Shown: piece after piece, positions 47,110 to 59,985 of the stretch
Numbering within the stretch: position 1 is the first letter of the stretch
How the letters are laid out: every line of letters begins with the position of its first letter
Assembly: GCA_028023455.1 (NCBI GenBank)
Contig: JAQFVV010012510.1
Location: 500,001 to 564,000 of the forward strand
Source of the DNA: Epiperipatus broadwayi
Taxonomy: Eukaryota > Onychophora > Udeonychophora > Euonychophora > Peripatidae
Direction: 5' to 3'
Length of the DNA stretch: 64,000 nucleotides
Program-made: the position numbers and the translations under genes
Notes under the pieces: generated by a model
Seen by the model: the letters and a program-made list of their open reading frames with translations, nothing else
What the model was told of the DNA's origin: nothing
The model's database searches: none

Positions 47110-49844
47110 ATGAATTGTTATTATCAAAATGTTCGTGGTCTTAGAACTAAGACAATTGATTTTAAATTTGAATTGTTATTAAATGAATATGATATCTTTT
47201 TAACAGAGACTTGGTTAAAAGAATAAATTGATAATATTAGTATATTTGATGATAGGTATTGTGTGTATAGATATGATAGAAATTATAATTATGAAACAAG
47301 AGGAGGTGGTACTTTGATTTCTATTAAAAAAGACATAACGCATAAACAGATAATTATTAATGATAATATTGAATCTTGTTGGATTGAAGTTAGTTTAAAA
47401 AATAAAAATAAAATATTGTTAGGTACTATATATCTTTGACCTACTTTGTCAATGAATGATTTAAATGCATATTTAGTTAAGGTTGAGGATATATTGGTGA
47501 AATATAAATATGATATTATTATAGTTGGGGATTTTAATGAAGCTGATTACTCAAGACATAGTAATAAGAATGTTGATAATAGTAAACTTTATAGATTAAA
47601 AATTTTTGTTGAGTTGGTTAGTTTAATTCAACTTAATAGTATTATTAATTTTAGGGGTGGTATGTTGGATTTATTGTTTAGCACTAAGAATGATTTGAAG
47701 TGCAAAGAGGCTGATCAAGCTCTTTTGCCCCCTGATCCTTATCATCCACCTTTGGAATTTGTAATAGATGGTTCTCATGAACATATAAAGTCTATGGTAA
47801 ATAGTAAGAGAGATTACAAACATGGTGACTATTATGGCCTTTATAAAGCTTTTGAGGACATTGATTGGAATGTAATTTTGATGGAAAATGATCCAAATAT
47901 AGCGGCAAATAATTTTGTTGGTATAGTTCAAAATTGTCTAGATCAATATATTCCTGTTAGGCATTATTTAAATACTAATAACAAATATCCTAAATGGTTT
48001 TCTAGGGAATTGTGTAAGGGCTTAAATAGAAAGCACAAATATCATAGGTTATATAAACTAACTAATGATAAAGAATTGTATAAGAAATTTAGTGGTTTGC
48101 GTGCTTATACTAAAACTCTTATGAAAAGAGATTATAATAATAATTTAAATAGAGTTGAAGAAAATTTTAGGAATAATCCACAAATGTTTTGGAATTATAT
48201 AAAAGATCTTAATATTGTTGGAAGTAAAAGTTGTAGATATAATGTAATTAGGCCTTCTATGGATGATCTAGTCAATCATTTTACTAATATGTACTTAGAT
48301 ACTTCAAGTAATGATAATATGGTTGATATTAAATTTAATAAAGAGAGTTTTTGAAATATAGATGTTAATAAAATTGCAATTCCTGAAGTGTTTACTGCAA
48401 TTTCTAAACTTAAATCGAAATCTTCTATGGGATATGATAATATTCCTAATTTTATTATCAAGGGTTGTGCTGAATGTTTGGTAGCACCATTGCATTATAT
48501 CATTAATTTATCAATTGAGAAAACTATTATTCCTGACATATTTAAGATAGCTAATATTATACCAATTTTTAAAAAAGGGGATAGATCTGATTCTGGTAAT
48601 TATAGACCTATTTCAATTCTGTCACCTTTTGCTAGAATTTATGAAAGGTGTATTTATAGTAATATTATTGTAGATATGATTAAGGTATTACCTAGTTATC
48701 AGCATGGTTTTTTACCTGGTAGATCTGCTGAAACTAATTTAATGGTGATATCTGATCATATTGCTCATGCCTTATCTGATCAGAAGCAATTAGATGTTGT
48801 ATATTTTGATATGACTCAGACATTTGACAAAGTTTCATATATTAGACTTTTGTATAAACTTAAAATGTTGGGTGTTAGTCCTCATTTAGTTGAGTGGTTT
48901 TCCAATTATTTGAGGGGTCATAAATTTTATGTACATATGGATAAAACTAATTCTCTTTTTTTTTTGATAATATGATAGGTGTTCCTCGGGGTGGAATATT
49001 AGCACCATTGCTTTTTAATGTTTATATGTGTGATCTTGATCATAGCATAAAAAATAGTATGATACTTACTTATGCTGATGATTGTAAGTTATTTAAAAGA
49101 ATTATTACTTATAGTGATCATATTGAGGTTCAAAAGGATATAGATAGTTTTATTATATGGTGTAGGTATAACAACATGGAGATTAACATTAATAAAACAT
49201 GCATTGTTTCCTATACTAATAAAACTGAAAAATCTGTTTATCAATATAAAATTGAGAATGGTGTTATTAAATATAAAGAGACTATATCTGATTTAGGAAT
49301 TATATTTTGTAGCAATTTTACTTTTAATGCGCATATTAAATGTATTATTAATAAAGCATACAGAAAGATGGGCTGTATTTTGAGATATGAGAGAGATTTA
49401 GCTATTTCCATAAAATATAGGATATTTTTTTCTCTTGTTGTTACAGTTTTAGAATATAATTCTTGTATATGGAACTTCAATCTGATTAATATTCAGTCTA
49501 AAATATATAATATTGAAAAAAGATTTAATAAATTAATAATGGGTAAATGTCAAACTGTCAAAACAGTATTGAAAGAAAGGAGAATGTTGAAGGATATGAT
49601 ATTACTGAAAAAGTTGATTGATGGGAAAATTGATGTCAGTAACTGTATATCAAAAATAGAATTGAAAGTACCTTGTCGTTTATTAAAAGAAATGCAAACT
49701 TTCAAGATTAGTATATGTAAAAATACTTTCTTTGGTAAATCAGTTATTAATAGATTGCAAATGGTATATAATCTAACTTTTAATAATATTGATATTTTTT
49801 GCGATCAATTTGTGATGAATGTTAAAAAACAACTAAATGTATAA
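47110..49844 (+). pseudogene. LINE 1 ORF2: endonuclease and reverse transcriptase (Jockey/CR1 group)
   Basis: The frame starts at ATG 47110. The apurinic-like endonuclease (47110-47800) shows NVRGLRTK, LTETWLKE, the catalytic GDFNEADY, GGMLDLLF and the YHPPLEF end motif in place of SDH. The reverse transcriptase (48388-49300) shows FKKGDRSDSGNYRPISIL, QHGFLPGRSAETNL, VVYFDMTQTFDK, GVPRGGILAPLLFNVY and the catalytic YADDCKLFK. A thumb region without RNase H or a CCHC knuckle follows, to the stop at 49842-49844. In-frame stops at 47224, 47437 and 48352, and a frameshift in the ten-T run at 48956-48965, disable it. At 47437 TGA sits where IYRPP is usual, consistent with CGA decay. In the FDM block TQTFDK replaces the expected SKAFDK. 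An intact relative would nick target DNA and prime reverse transcription there. Confidence 0.9.
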
Positions 49845-49929
49845 TTATGAACATATATGTATATATAATTTTATGTATTTAGCTTGTATTTAATTATAAT
49901 TGTTTTTTTGTTTTGTTTTTTTAAATTTT

Positions 49930-49963
49930 AATTATTATCATTGTTATTATTATTATTATTTTG
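49930..49963 (+). repeat. (ATT)n junction between LINE 1 and LINE 2
   Basis: A short ATT-rich tail of LINE 1. LINE 2 begins at once after it, in mid endonuclease domain. Confidence 0.85.
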
Positions 49964-52202
49964 AGAATGATTCGGTTTTGCAATTTGTTGAATTTAAAAC
50001 AATTTAATCCATACACCAATTTTAATGATCACACATTGGATTATATTCTCAGTAATTTTCCTACAATTGAATGTTTAACTACTTCTCTTCCTTTTTCCAT
50101 TGACTTGCATCATCCTCCCTTAGAATTTTATATTAATATTAAATTTAATAGACTCTGTCCCTTTAAAACTATGAAAAGAAACTACAGAAAAGGAAATTAT
50201 TTGGGTCTTTGTTTATAATTATCCAATTTTAACTGGGAAAATTTGTATTCTTCATCTGATGTAGATTTTTGTATGAAATTTTTTGAACAATCATTTAATG
50301 AACTAATTGACAAATACATTCCTAAGAAAAAATTTTTAACTAAACGTTTTCCTCGCTGGTTTTCAGTTTCTCTTAAAGAAATTATTAAAAGGAAATCATT
50401 TCATCATCATAAATATTGGAAAACTAAGAACTTAAATTATTATAACAATTTTATTAATTATAGAAGATTGTCAAAGGTTATATATCATAGAGATTTTCAA
50501 AAATTTATACAAAATACTGAAAGTCATATTTCTGATAATCCCTCGCAATTTTGGTATCTAGTTAAGGATTTAGGTATTACAAAAAAAAAATTACAGAATA
50601 ATAATTCTAATCTAGTTGCTGATGATTTTTCTCATTATTTCTCAGAGCTTTTTAAACAATCTAATTCTTTTACTGATTTGACTGAAAATAATGATCTAGT
50701 TGAAGAAAGGATAACATTTGATTCATTTATTGAATCTGATGTTATTTTTGCTATTGGGCAGCTTAAATTACATTCTAGTGTGGGCCTTGACAATATTCCA
50801 GCTTTCATTTATAAAGGATGTGCTGAATACATTGCTTCTCCTCTTTTGCATATTTTTAATTGCTCTTTAGCAAATGGTACTTTTCCTACATCCCTTAAAA
50901 TTGCTAAAGTTGTTCCTATTTTTAAGAAAGGATCTAGAGATTTGGTAAGTGACTATAGGCCTATTTCAATTCTACACACTGTTGCTCGAATTTTTGAAAG
51001 ATGTTTGTATAATAAAATTATCTTGGATGTCTCTAAGGTTTTGGCACCAGAGCAGCATGGATTTTTGCCTAATAGGTCCATTGAAACAAATTTGCTAACT
51101 ATTTTTGATCACATTTCAAATTCAATTGAGAATCAATCTAGGTTTGATGTTGTTTATTTTGATATGTCCAAGGCTTTTGATAGAGTTAATCATAAAATTC
51201 TTCTTCAGAAGCTTTGTAGGTTAGGTTTTTCTAAATTATTAATTAATTGGTTTGACTCTTTTCTTAGGGATAGAATGTCTTGTGTGAGGTTTAATGGTAA
51301 ATTGTCATTACCTTATTATTGCTTCACTGGGGTGCCTCAAGGCAGTGTTCTTGCACCTTTATTATTTAATGTATACATTGATGACCTAAAAACATGCATT
51401 AAATTTTCACATCTTCTATGTTATGCAGATGATTGCAAAATTTTTAGGCATATTTATTCTATTAATGACTGTTTTTTTACTTCAAAGTGATGTAGATAAT
51501 TTCTTGAATTGGTGTGAATATAATTATATAGATATAAATATGGATAAGTGCTCCATTGTCTCTTACTCTAGAAAATCTGAAGTCTTAAGGTTTTCCTATT
51601 ATATTGGGGACTCTAAAATTATAACAAATGATCATCAAAGAGATCTCGGAATAATATTTTCCAATAATGGATCTTTTCATAATCACATTAATTTTATGGT
51701 GAATAAATCTCTTAAAATTGTAGGAGCTATTTACAGATATGGAAAAGCATTTAATAAATTTACAAAGATTAAACTTTTTATATCCTTAGTTCTTCCCATC
51801 TTGGAGTATGGTTCAATTATATGGAATCCTCATAACAGGACAGATATCATAAGAATTCAGTCTGTTTTTGACAAATTTGCAAAATTAAATAGTTTAAGTA
51901 ATGAACACTATATTGATTTACTACTGAGACGAAAAACAAGAGATCTCAAACTTCTTCATAAATTCATCTCCCAGAATATTTCTGTATCTAATTTGCTTTC
52001 TAACTTAGGTATTAAAAAAAAAAATTATAATACTCGTACTCATAATGTTTTTGAACTGAAAAATTGTAAATCTGATGTATTAAGATTTTCCCCTTTATTT
52101 CGTTTACCTAGAACTTATAACAAAGATTTTGGTAATGATGATGTTTTTAATTTGGATTTTAAACAATTCACTAAAGTCCTCATAAAAAAATATTTTCCTT
52201 AA
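49964..52202 (+). pseudogene. LINE 2 ORF2: endonuclease C-terminus and reverse transcriptase
   Basis: A 5'-truncated relative of LINE 1. It opens in the endonuclease end region (LDYILSNFP, then HHPPLEFYINI). An in-frame TAA at 50216-50218 interrupts it, and a 415-residue open frame follows (50243-51490). The RT motifs are complete: FKKGSRDLVSDYRPISIL, EQHGFLPNRSIETNLL, VVYFDMSKAFDRVNH, GVPQGSVLAPLLFNVYIDDL and CYADDCKIFR. A frameshift in the seven-T run at 51472-51478 moves the rest (LQSDVDNFLNWCEYN and the thumb) into another frame, which ends at 52200-52202. No RNase H. The 3' region has TAAATAAATAAAG and ends in (GAATT)n then (ATT)n. With only one stop and one shift it is younger than LINE 1. 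Confidence 0.9.
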
Positions 52203-52378
52203 TTTCATTTGATATATTGCCTTTTTATTTATTTGTGCATTTTATTGATTTTCTATTTTATTGGTATTATTTATTTTATTATTATTATTTTTTTTTTTAA
52301 TGCTTATTTAGATTTGTATTACTGTGCAATCTATAATTGGCTAAATGCTGTTGATATGTACATTAAATAAATAAAGAA

Positions 52379-52496
52379 TTGAATTGAATTGAATTATTAT
52401 TATTATTATTATTTTTTATTGTGTATTTCTGTTAAAGTGTAAATGTTGAAATGCACATAATAAATGGATATTGAATTGGATATTGAATTGAATTGA

Positions 52497-52530
<34 letters not shown>
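52379..52530 (+). repeat. (GAATT)n/(ATT)n tails and a short LINE 3' stub
   Basis: LINE 2 ends in GAATTGAATTGAATT and (ATT)n at 52379-52411. An 85-bp stub follows that ends again in TTGAATTGAATTGAATT and (ATT)n (52497-52530). The stub is an extremely truncated LINE copy inserted at the tail. Confidence 0.8.
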
Positions 52531-52531
<1 letters not shown>

Positions 52532-52807
52532 ATCTGAGATTTCGTGCCGTAATATATTATATTTATAACACAATGAATGATAATTGTATTTGTTTATATA
52601 TTTAAAGCTTTCGGGCTAAGATGCTTAAGACTGGCTTATATATATAAAAGTTAAGTTTAGAAAAGGTTGGTATCAACCTTTTCTATCAAAATCTCTGTCT
52701 CATGTCTAAGCTTGATTATTTATTAGATATCTGTTTAAAATCTGATTGGCTTTCTCTGTTATAATTGTGCATGTGAGAAAGGCTAGCATACTTTCAATTT
52801 ATTATTA

Positions 52808-52853
<46 letters not shown>

Positions 52854-53118
52854 ATCTGAGATTTCGTGCCGTAATATATTATATTTATAACACAATGAAT
52901 GATAATTGTATTTGTTTATATATTTAAAGCTTTCGGGCTAAGATGCTTAAGACTGACTTATATATATAAAAATTAAGTTTAGAAAAGGTTGGTATCAACC
53001 TTTTCTATCAAAATCTCTGTCTCATGTCTAAGCTTGATTATTTATTAGATATCTGTTTAAAATCTGATTGGCTTTCTCTGTTATAATTGTGCATGTGAGA
53101 AAGGCTAGCATACTTTCA

Positions 53119-53120
<2 letters not shown>
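52531..53120 (+). repeat. 322-bp duplication, each copy followed by (ATT)n
   Basis: The unit starting AATCTGAGATTTCGTGCCG occurs at 52531 and 52853 and differs at only a few positions. Each is followed by (ATT)n (about 52800-52851 and 53122-53191). Each contains a perfect hairpin with arms GAAAAGGTTG and CAACCTTTTC and a four-base loop. It could be a retroelement 3' end copied twice, or a tandem duplication. Confidence 0.85.

Positions 53121-53121
<1 letters not shown>

Positions 53122-53191
<70 letters not shown>
53122..53191 (+). repeat. (ATT)n microsatellite
   Basis: About 23 units after the second copy of the 322-bp duplication. Confidence 0.95.
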
Positions 53192-53348
53192 TATTTTTAT
53201 TACATATTGTTATTGCTGTGATGAATATTTAATAAAATAATAAAATAAACTATACTTTAAAACTTTTATTTTTAAATTTAGAAACAAAAAAAGATTTTTC
53301 ATATACTTGAAATGGTTATTATATTATTTGACTAAAATTGAAATGTGA

Positions 53349-53450
53349 AGTCAACCATTGGTGGCTGAGTGGTCAGCACAGCTGCCTTACAAGCAGTTGT
53401 TCTGGGTTCACGGGTTCGCTTCTCAGCCGATGCTTTGACACATGAAAAAA
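53349..53450 (+). mobile_element. tRNA-Val-like SINE
   Basis: The best-paired anticodon arm of the family: GCTGC-CTTACAA-GCAGT with anticodon TAC. The D arm contains GAGTGGTCAGCACAG and the B box is GGGTTCGCTTCTC. It ends in a short A tail. I find no clear target-site duplication. Confidence 0.82.
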
Positions 53451-54957
53451 ATGGAAAGGTTCTTTGTTTGAGAGCCACTTCAAAATAAGTTTTAGTTCCT
53501 TTTCTAATTATCTTTAACATATAATGATACCTTTTACATAGTTTTTTAGATATTGTTTTGTATGGCCCTGTAAACTGTATTAATAAAATTTTGTAATAAA
53601 GTTGAGATGTGAATAAATAAATGTAAAATAAAAGTTTTGAAAATAAAAAAATTCATAAACAAAACCAAACTATGAAAAAAATAAAGCCTATTAGTGTTTT
53701 CTTTAAATACTAAGAAGAATGTTTGCAGGACAATTGATGCATGTAAAAAGAAAACAAATAATTATAGCTTTGTGCTGGAAAGAACACCTATAAGTGAATT
53801 TTATTTCGAGTTAAAACTTGGACATTTGAAAAGAAAAAAAATAAATAAATGACAGTTTATGATATGGATGATTAGGTGAGAAGAGGAAAAATATTAGTCA
53901 GATAGATATAATTAGAAATTTTCATATATTAACAAAATATGATGAAATTTTTTTAAATAATTAAGGAATTGAATTATTATATTTGCAATGATAGTGGATC
54001 ACAATAACTATGTTTGAGAGAGTGTACCAGGAAAAATGAAAGAATTAAAGATACTGATGGGTAAACTTAACTTTTTAATTGGTGTTTTGTTGAACAAACT
54101 CAGAATCCTTTTCAGGGATTTATATAAGTTTATTTTGTATTGTCATTTTTTACAGATTTCAGTAAAAATGTAAATTCAATAAATCTTATGTAAAAATATC
54201 AATTATGCAAATAAAAATAAGAGACTAATAAACAGATGTAAATAATCAAATCAAAAGACTGTTTAAACCATGAAGTTAAAAATATATATTTTAATGGGAA
54301 AAAATACACTTTGATAAAATGTAACTTTAAATAATAAAAACTCTCTTTACAGTATTAATTTTCAATTTAAAATTTGAAGGTATAATAAAATATAATATTA
54401 TTGATAGAAAGTGTTTTCAATTTATTTTCTGTTATGAGTACATTTTTAATTGACTAATTTTTTGGTGTACCATTACTATTTTCAAATAAAGTCTAAACAT
54501 CACATACTTACAAATATTTAATAATTTTATAAAAATAAAGAATAAAAAATAAATAGATTATGTATAAATGTATTATTTTGTTTTCATGATTTAATCAAAA
54601 GTCAATGAAATATGATTTAATACATTCACCTCTGCACAATATGCATAAATTCTCTTTTATTGTCCAAGTTATTTCTAATGCTATTTTTATTCCTAGAAAC
54701 TCCTGACATCTAGGTATTTTAGTTAGAATTAGTAAGTTATGTAAAAAAAATTAATTAAAATTTCTGCCATCGCACACTCAAAATAGATCAGTACACATCA
54801 TTAATTACAGTACAAATGGATGACTAGAATGAATATCAACCATATTTTTAAAAATCAGTTATGCCTATTTAAAAAATAGCCTAAAATAGACTGTAAGAAA
54901 AAGGAGGGGAGTTCATTATTAATGCTTGATTCATTTCCAAAAAAATAGTTTAAGGAA
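53451..54957. other. AT-rich intergenic sequence
   Basis: Nothing recognised. Confidence 0.35.
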
Positions 54958-55494
54958 TAACTTTTGAACAATGTAGACTAAATTCCCATAAATAATAATA
55001 ATTCATAATGTTTATATGCGTTTGATACACATATAAAAATGCATGAGTATATACAAAAACATAAATATTGATGTGGATAAAGTAAACATGAAAATTAATG
55101 TTTATTTAAAATAATAAGAAAAAAATCAACACAATTACTAAATTAACAACTTTATCCTTATACTTACTAATCAATAGCATAAACAAAGAACTTCCCACTA
55201 ATATCAGAATAACTACCTTTTTTTTTTCATTCTATGGTATCTAAGATGTCATTTCTGTTTCAATCCAACACCATGAAGGCTATCATCTTTATTTTATAAC
55301 AAAATTTAAAAAATTAAAATTAGATATCTTCTTTGGAGTCACATAGAGCCTAATTCGACTATAGATAGCACTGTAATCAGCTACATTAATTATTATTCCA
55401 TATTTATTATAGCTGTTAAACACATTATATTGAATTAACTTTTATCAACTGTACTATGTACTTTTTATGACATTAATTAAAGATTATCTACAAA
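54958..55494. repeat. Left copy of the gap-flanking duplication
   Basis: This 537-bp segment, beginning TAACTTTTGAACAATG, is repeated in the same orientation right after the gap at 55995-56531. It stops exactly where the N run starts. The differences are mainly small indels. Confidence 0.9.
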
Positions 55495-55994
55495 NNNNNN
55501 NNNNNNNNNNNNNNNNNNNNNNNNNNNNNNNNNNNNNNNNNNNNNNNNNNNNNNNNNNNNNNNNNNNNNNNNNNNNNNNNNNNNNNNNNNNNNNNNNNNN
55601 NNNNNNNNNNNNNNNNNNNNNNNNNNNNNNNNNNNNNNNNNNNNNNNNNNNNNNNNNNNNNNNNNNNNNNNNNNNNNNNNNNNNNNNNNNNNNNNNNNNN
55701 NNNNNNNNNNNNNNNNNNNNNNNNNNNNNNNNNNNNNNNNNNNNNNNNNNNNNNNNNNNNNNNNNNNNNNNNNNNNNNNNNNNNNNNNNNNNNNNNNNNN
55801 NNNNNNNNNNNNNNNNNNNNNNNNNNNNNNNNNNNNNNNNNNNNNNNNNNNNNNNNNNNNNNNNNNNNNNNNNNNNNNNNNNNNNNNNNNNNNNNNNNNN
55901 NNNNNNNNNNNNNNNNNNNNNNNNNNNNNNNNNNNNNNNNNNNNNNNNNNNNNNNNNNNNNNNNNNNNNNNNNNNNNNNNNNNNNNNNNNNNNN
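55495..55994. other. Assembly gap of 500 N
   Basis: The round length is a convention for a gap of unknown size. Open frames crossing it are meaningless. Confidence 0.99.
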
Positions 55995-56531
55995 TAACTT
56001 TTGAACAATGTAGACTAAATTCCCATAAAAATAATAATAATTCATAATGTTTATATGTGATTTGATACACATATAAAAATGCATGATATATAAAAACTAT
56101 AAATATTGATGTGGATAAAGTAAACATGAAAATTAATCTTTATTTAAAATAATAAGAAAAAATCAACACATTACCTAAATTAACAACTTTATCATAATAC
56201 TTACTAATCAATAGCATAAACAAAGAACTTTAACTAATATCAGAATAACTACCATTTTTCATTCCTATGGTATCTAAGATGTCATTTCTGTTTCAATCCA
56301 ACACCATTAAGCTATCATCTTTATTTTATAACAAAATTTAAAAAAATTAAAAATTAGATATCTTCTTCAAAGTCACATAGAGCCCTAATTCGACTATAGA
56401 TAGCACTGTAATCCGCTACATTAATTATTATTCCATATTTATTATAGCTATTATAACACATTATATTAAATTAACTTTATCAAGTATACTTTATATACTT
56501 TTTATGACATTAATTAAAGATTATCTACAAA
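55995..56531. repeat. Right copy of the gap-flanking duplication
   Basis: Begins exactly at the end of the gap and matches the left copy over its whole length, ending with GATTATCTACAAA. Most likely two contig ends that overlap in reality. Confidence 0.9.
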
Positions 56532-59395
56532 TATATTTTAAAAGTAATAATAATAATATAGTAACTTTATCTTTTTTATTGTGCATTGCCATATCGAGAT
56601 AATATTAATATCATTTTAGTTTTTTATTATTTTTTGATACTTTTTACAATTCACTATATTTTGAAATCTTCAGATTTCAAATTATAATCTCTAGAAAATT
56701 ATTGAGACGTCAGAACTGTCAAGATTTCAAAATATAAGTAGAAGTTCTGAAGAAGAGATTGTTGGGGCAATCAAAACTGTCAATAGTGGGTTGTAAAAAA
56801 AGCAGTTTGTAAAAGTAATAATTGATTAAAATGATATCAATATTCTAATAGTAATAGTAGTAGCAGCATTAGCAGCAATAATAGTTATGAATTAAAGAAA
56901 GAAATTAATAATTCTCTTCTTCACATCTTGTTTAAACATGTCTTGCTTTTCGTGTTTGTACATTGCCAATACACTATGCCTTTCAAATTTAAAGGCTCAC
57001 TCGCCAATTAAGTATTTTCTTTTTCAACAAAACCAAGTATGCTTTTTTTCATTAAATTCCAGACAACTGATAATAAAATTTTTGGCAATATTTTTCAAGG
57101 TTTTGGTTTTTATAAATTAAAAATGACTTTTTATGCTTAAAAAAACTTTTATGCCTGAAAATTTTAAAATTGGAAATGTTTGCATTCTGGCTTGTTTTAT
57201 AATATATCATATTATCACTATAGGAAATGAATTGTTAACAGTACTTTAAAAAAATTATTAATATATAAATTTTTATTAAGCTTTTTTAAATTACTTACTC
57301 ATTTTTGAGATAGAGTTTTATGTAATTTTTTTTATTCTGTGATATTTCCATTCGCCATGGAACAGTAAAAAAAAAAAAATAACCTTTTACTTAATAGTGA
57401 TTAAGGTCATGTAACGCTCAATGATGTCATGATTAGGAATAAAGATCCCGTATATTGGAAATCTCTGTTTCGTCTAAATAAGTGATTGTACTAATAAATT
57501 TTAATTGGACTCTCTTAATTAATTTTGAACCATTTTGATGTGTGTGTATTATATTAAAATAATAATTTAGAAATGTTAATTTTTACATAAATAAACAAGA
57601 AATATATCATTTGTGAAAAAATTGCAAATGATTACGGCATTTCATTATAAAAGATTTCAAATCGCACTTATAATCATTACTTTATTTTCTTTTTTACTCT
57701 ACTTATTTTCTTAATTGCTAAGGCATTCTTTAACCTGATTTCTATAAATCTCAAAATTTAAAAACTTGTTTATGTTTGTTTTTATTGATTTTGGTTTAGG
57801 CTGATTGACATTCAAAACACAGAATATACGCCATGAAAGCTGAAATAAAAACAAATAAGAATGAAAAAAAAGAAAAATTCAGCGTTTACATCTATCAAAT
57901 AAATATATAAAAGTACATCAGAGTTAAAGTATCAATAAATGGTGTTAGGTAAATATTACATAATATTGTACTTGAAATGTTCCGAAATCAACAAATTCTT
58001 GTTTACAAAAAATAAAATAACATATTGAATAACAAGAGGTTTTTATTCTAAAAAGTCTGCTTTAATTGGATTCGAATTTTTTTTTAATTGTAAATTCATA
58101 CATATATATTAAATTATTTTATTTAAATACAGATCTAAGTTTTTAAACAATAGGATAATAGGACCAAGAATCAGTATTTGTTAATTCATAAGTGAGCATA
58201 TATGATTTTACCTGCTAATTTCATAATACAATTATTTCTAGCATCTTCTTTTGACTTAGCTAAAATTTGATGGCTGAATTTAAGAAGAGAAAACCTAAGC
58301 TAAGACAGTAATACAAACTATGACATCAGAAAAAGTTATTTTTGAATTTTTACTATTGTTTTTTTCTGTATATTTTTTTATTAATATATTCATTAAAATA
58401 TATTTCTCATGGCATTATAATAAAATAAAAAAATAAAGCATTAGAAAATTCAAAAGTAATGATTCCTTTGGTCTAAATCATAATTTGGCGTTTTTGTTCT
58501 AAACCATAGAGATTTTTTTCTTCTGGAATTGCTGTTAAAAAATAATAAGACGGTTATCGTCCGATTAGCCCCCTGCATGCCACTCTTGATGTCATTGTTG
58601 CTAGTCAAAAACCAATAGATATTACGTTACCGGGCTGATTTACAATTTACTTTTTTTTACTCTACTACATGAGGGCGATCCGATGTCTGCCAATCTGAAG
58701 GATCGTCTGTCACATGTGAGACAATTTTTAAAACATTATCCATCTCAGCATGTAGTGCTGGAATTGGCAGGGAGGGGGATCCGATGGTTTTGTCAATCCG
58801 AAGGATTATCCATCACAACATACCAAACATTTTTAAAAATTAATAAAATCTAATATTTCCTTTTTTCAATTAATGGCTGATTAAAAAAAAAAATTTTTCA
58901 ACATTTACAAAAGACAATTCAATTTTGAAAATTCCGCTCTGATCAAGCCAATCTTATGCTTTGAAAGTCTCATAGCTGTTCCTGCGCAAAATACATTTTA
59001 TGCATGATTTCTATATAATGCTGGAATGTATACTTTTGAAATTTGTTTAATCTTAAAAATATTTGTACGGAAGCATGTTTTGTCTTACAATTAATACTAT
59101 CTAAAACTACGTCAGGTCATATAAAAAAATATGTACTTCAAATGCACATGCAAAGACTTAGGGCAACTGGAATTCTACACAACCTCACATCATATGGTAG
59201 CTATCAGTGAAGTGTGTGATAGTACTATGAAGCGTAAAAGCTGCTTAGTGGCCACTATGAACAGAACTGTTCTATAGGCCACATGATCAGTATATTTTTG
59301 TGCTTTTGCATGGAACATCACAGACGGTGTGAGGGGGGCTAATCAATGACAACCAATAAGAAAAAAATGCTTTGAATACTTGATTTTCTGATTAT
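56532..59395. other. AT-rich sequence with a 65-bp direct repeat
   Basis: At 58675-58738 and 58777-58843 a GATCCGATG...GTCAATCCGAAGGAT-type unit is repeated, with a 38-bp spacer. 56745-56790 holds a CTGAAGAAGAGATTG...CTGTC motif like the one at 35770. No gene is seen. Confidence 0.45.
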
Positions 59396-59397
59396 TT

Positions 59398-59985
59398 GAA
59401 TATAATTAGAAGGGACTTGAACACCGACTTTCAAGCTCTCTACAGCTATCCATTTTATCTTATACAACTGATACACATGACCACATACATGTAAAAAAGA
59501 TAAATGATCTCCAATATATGTATTTCATGCTGAGTCAGCACCCATCTGTTAGTCCAGTTCACCATCTCCCACACATATAAAACAAATCTGTGCTCAGTTT
59601 ATATTAAAGTCCTATGTGAGAGGAGTTAGATTGACTTTAAGTCAACATGGGAATGACAATAATATTGGCATCAACAAGGACTTTAAGTGTTCCATCCTTG
59701 GATTTTTAATGATATGGATAGCTGAATGGTAGGTGGAAAAGATTGAAGCTTGTTCATTAAAGTTTGAAGATTTTCTTTATTAATATAAACTAAGCATTAA
59801 TTGTATATATGTATGGAAGATAGTGATCTGGACCAACTGATGAGTGCTAGTTCAACATGAAATACATATATTGGAGATCATTTATATTTTCACATGTATG
59901 TGGTCATGTGAATCAATTGCATAAAATGGAGTGGATAGCTGTAGAGAGCTTGAACGTCTAAGTTTAAGTCCCTTATAATTACATT
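59398..59985. mobile_element. Family B hammerhead element, long inverted dimer
   Basis: Two family B units face each other, separated by about 120 bp of other sequence (59620-59720). Outer inverted ends are AGAAGGGACTTGAAC and its near inverse. The left ribozyme (minus, 59500-59560) is decayed to CAGATGGG. The right one (plus, 59822-59882) is intact in its core. Confidence 0.78.
59822..59882 (+). ncRNA. Hammerhead ribozyme, family B, intact core
   Basis: CTGATGAG (59837-59844), GAAA (59859-59862), and TACATATA with cleavage predicted after A59870. Inner stem I is CCAA/UUGG. A UGGA/A internal loop follows, then outer stem I of seven pairs (AGUGAUC/GAUCAUU, with one G-U). Stem II has a G-U closing pair, U-A and G-C, a C-A mismatch, then U-A. 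Stem III has three pairs with a CA loop. All catalytic bases are present; the stem II mismatch is the weak point. Confidence 0.78.

Noticed and set aside
53349-53450. True tRNA-Val gene
   Set aside because: Anticodon and T arms are good, but acceptor stem pairing is absent, and the sequence recurs as a SINE with an A-rich tail.
55467-56127. Open frames of about 175-216 residues crossing the N run
   Set aside because: They consist of unknown bases; no coding inference is possible.
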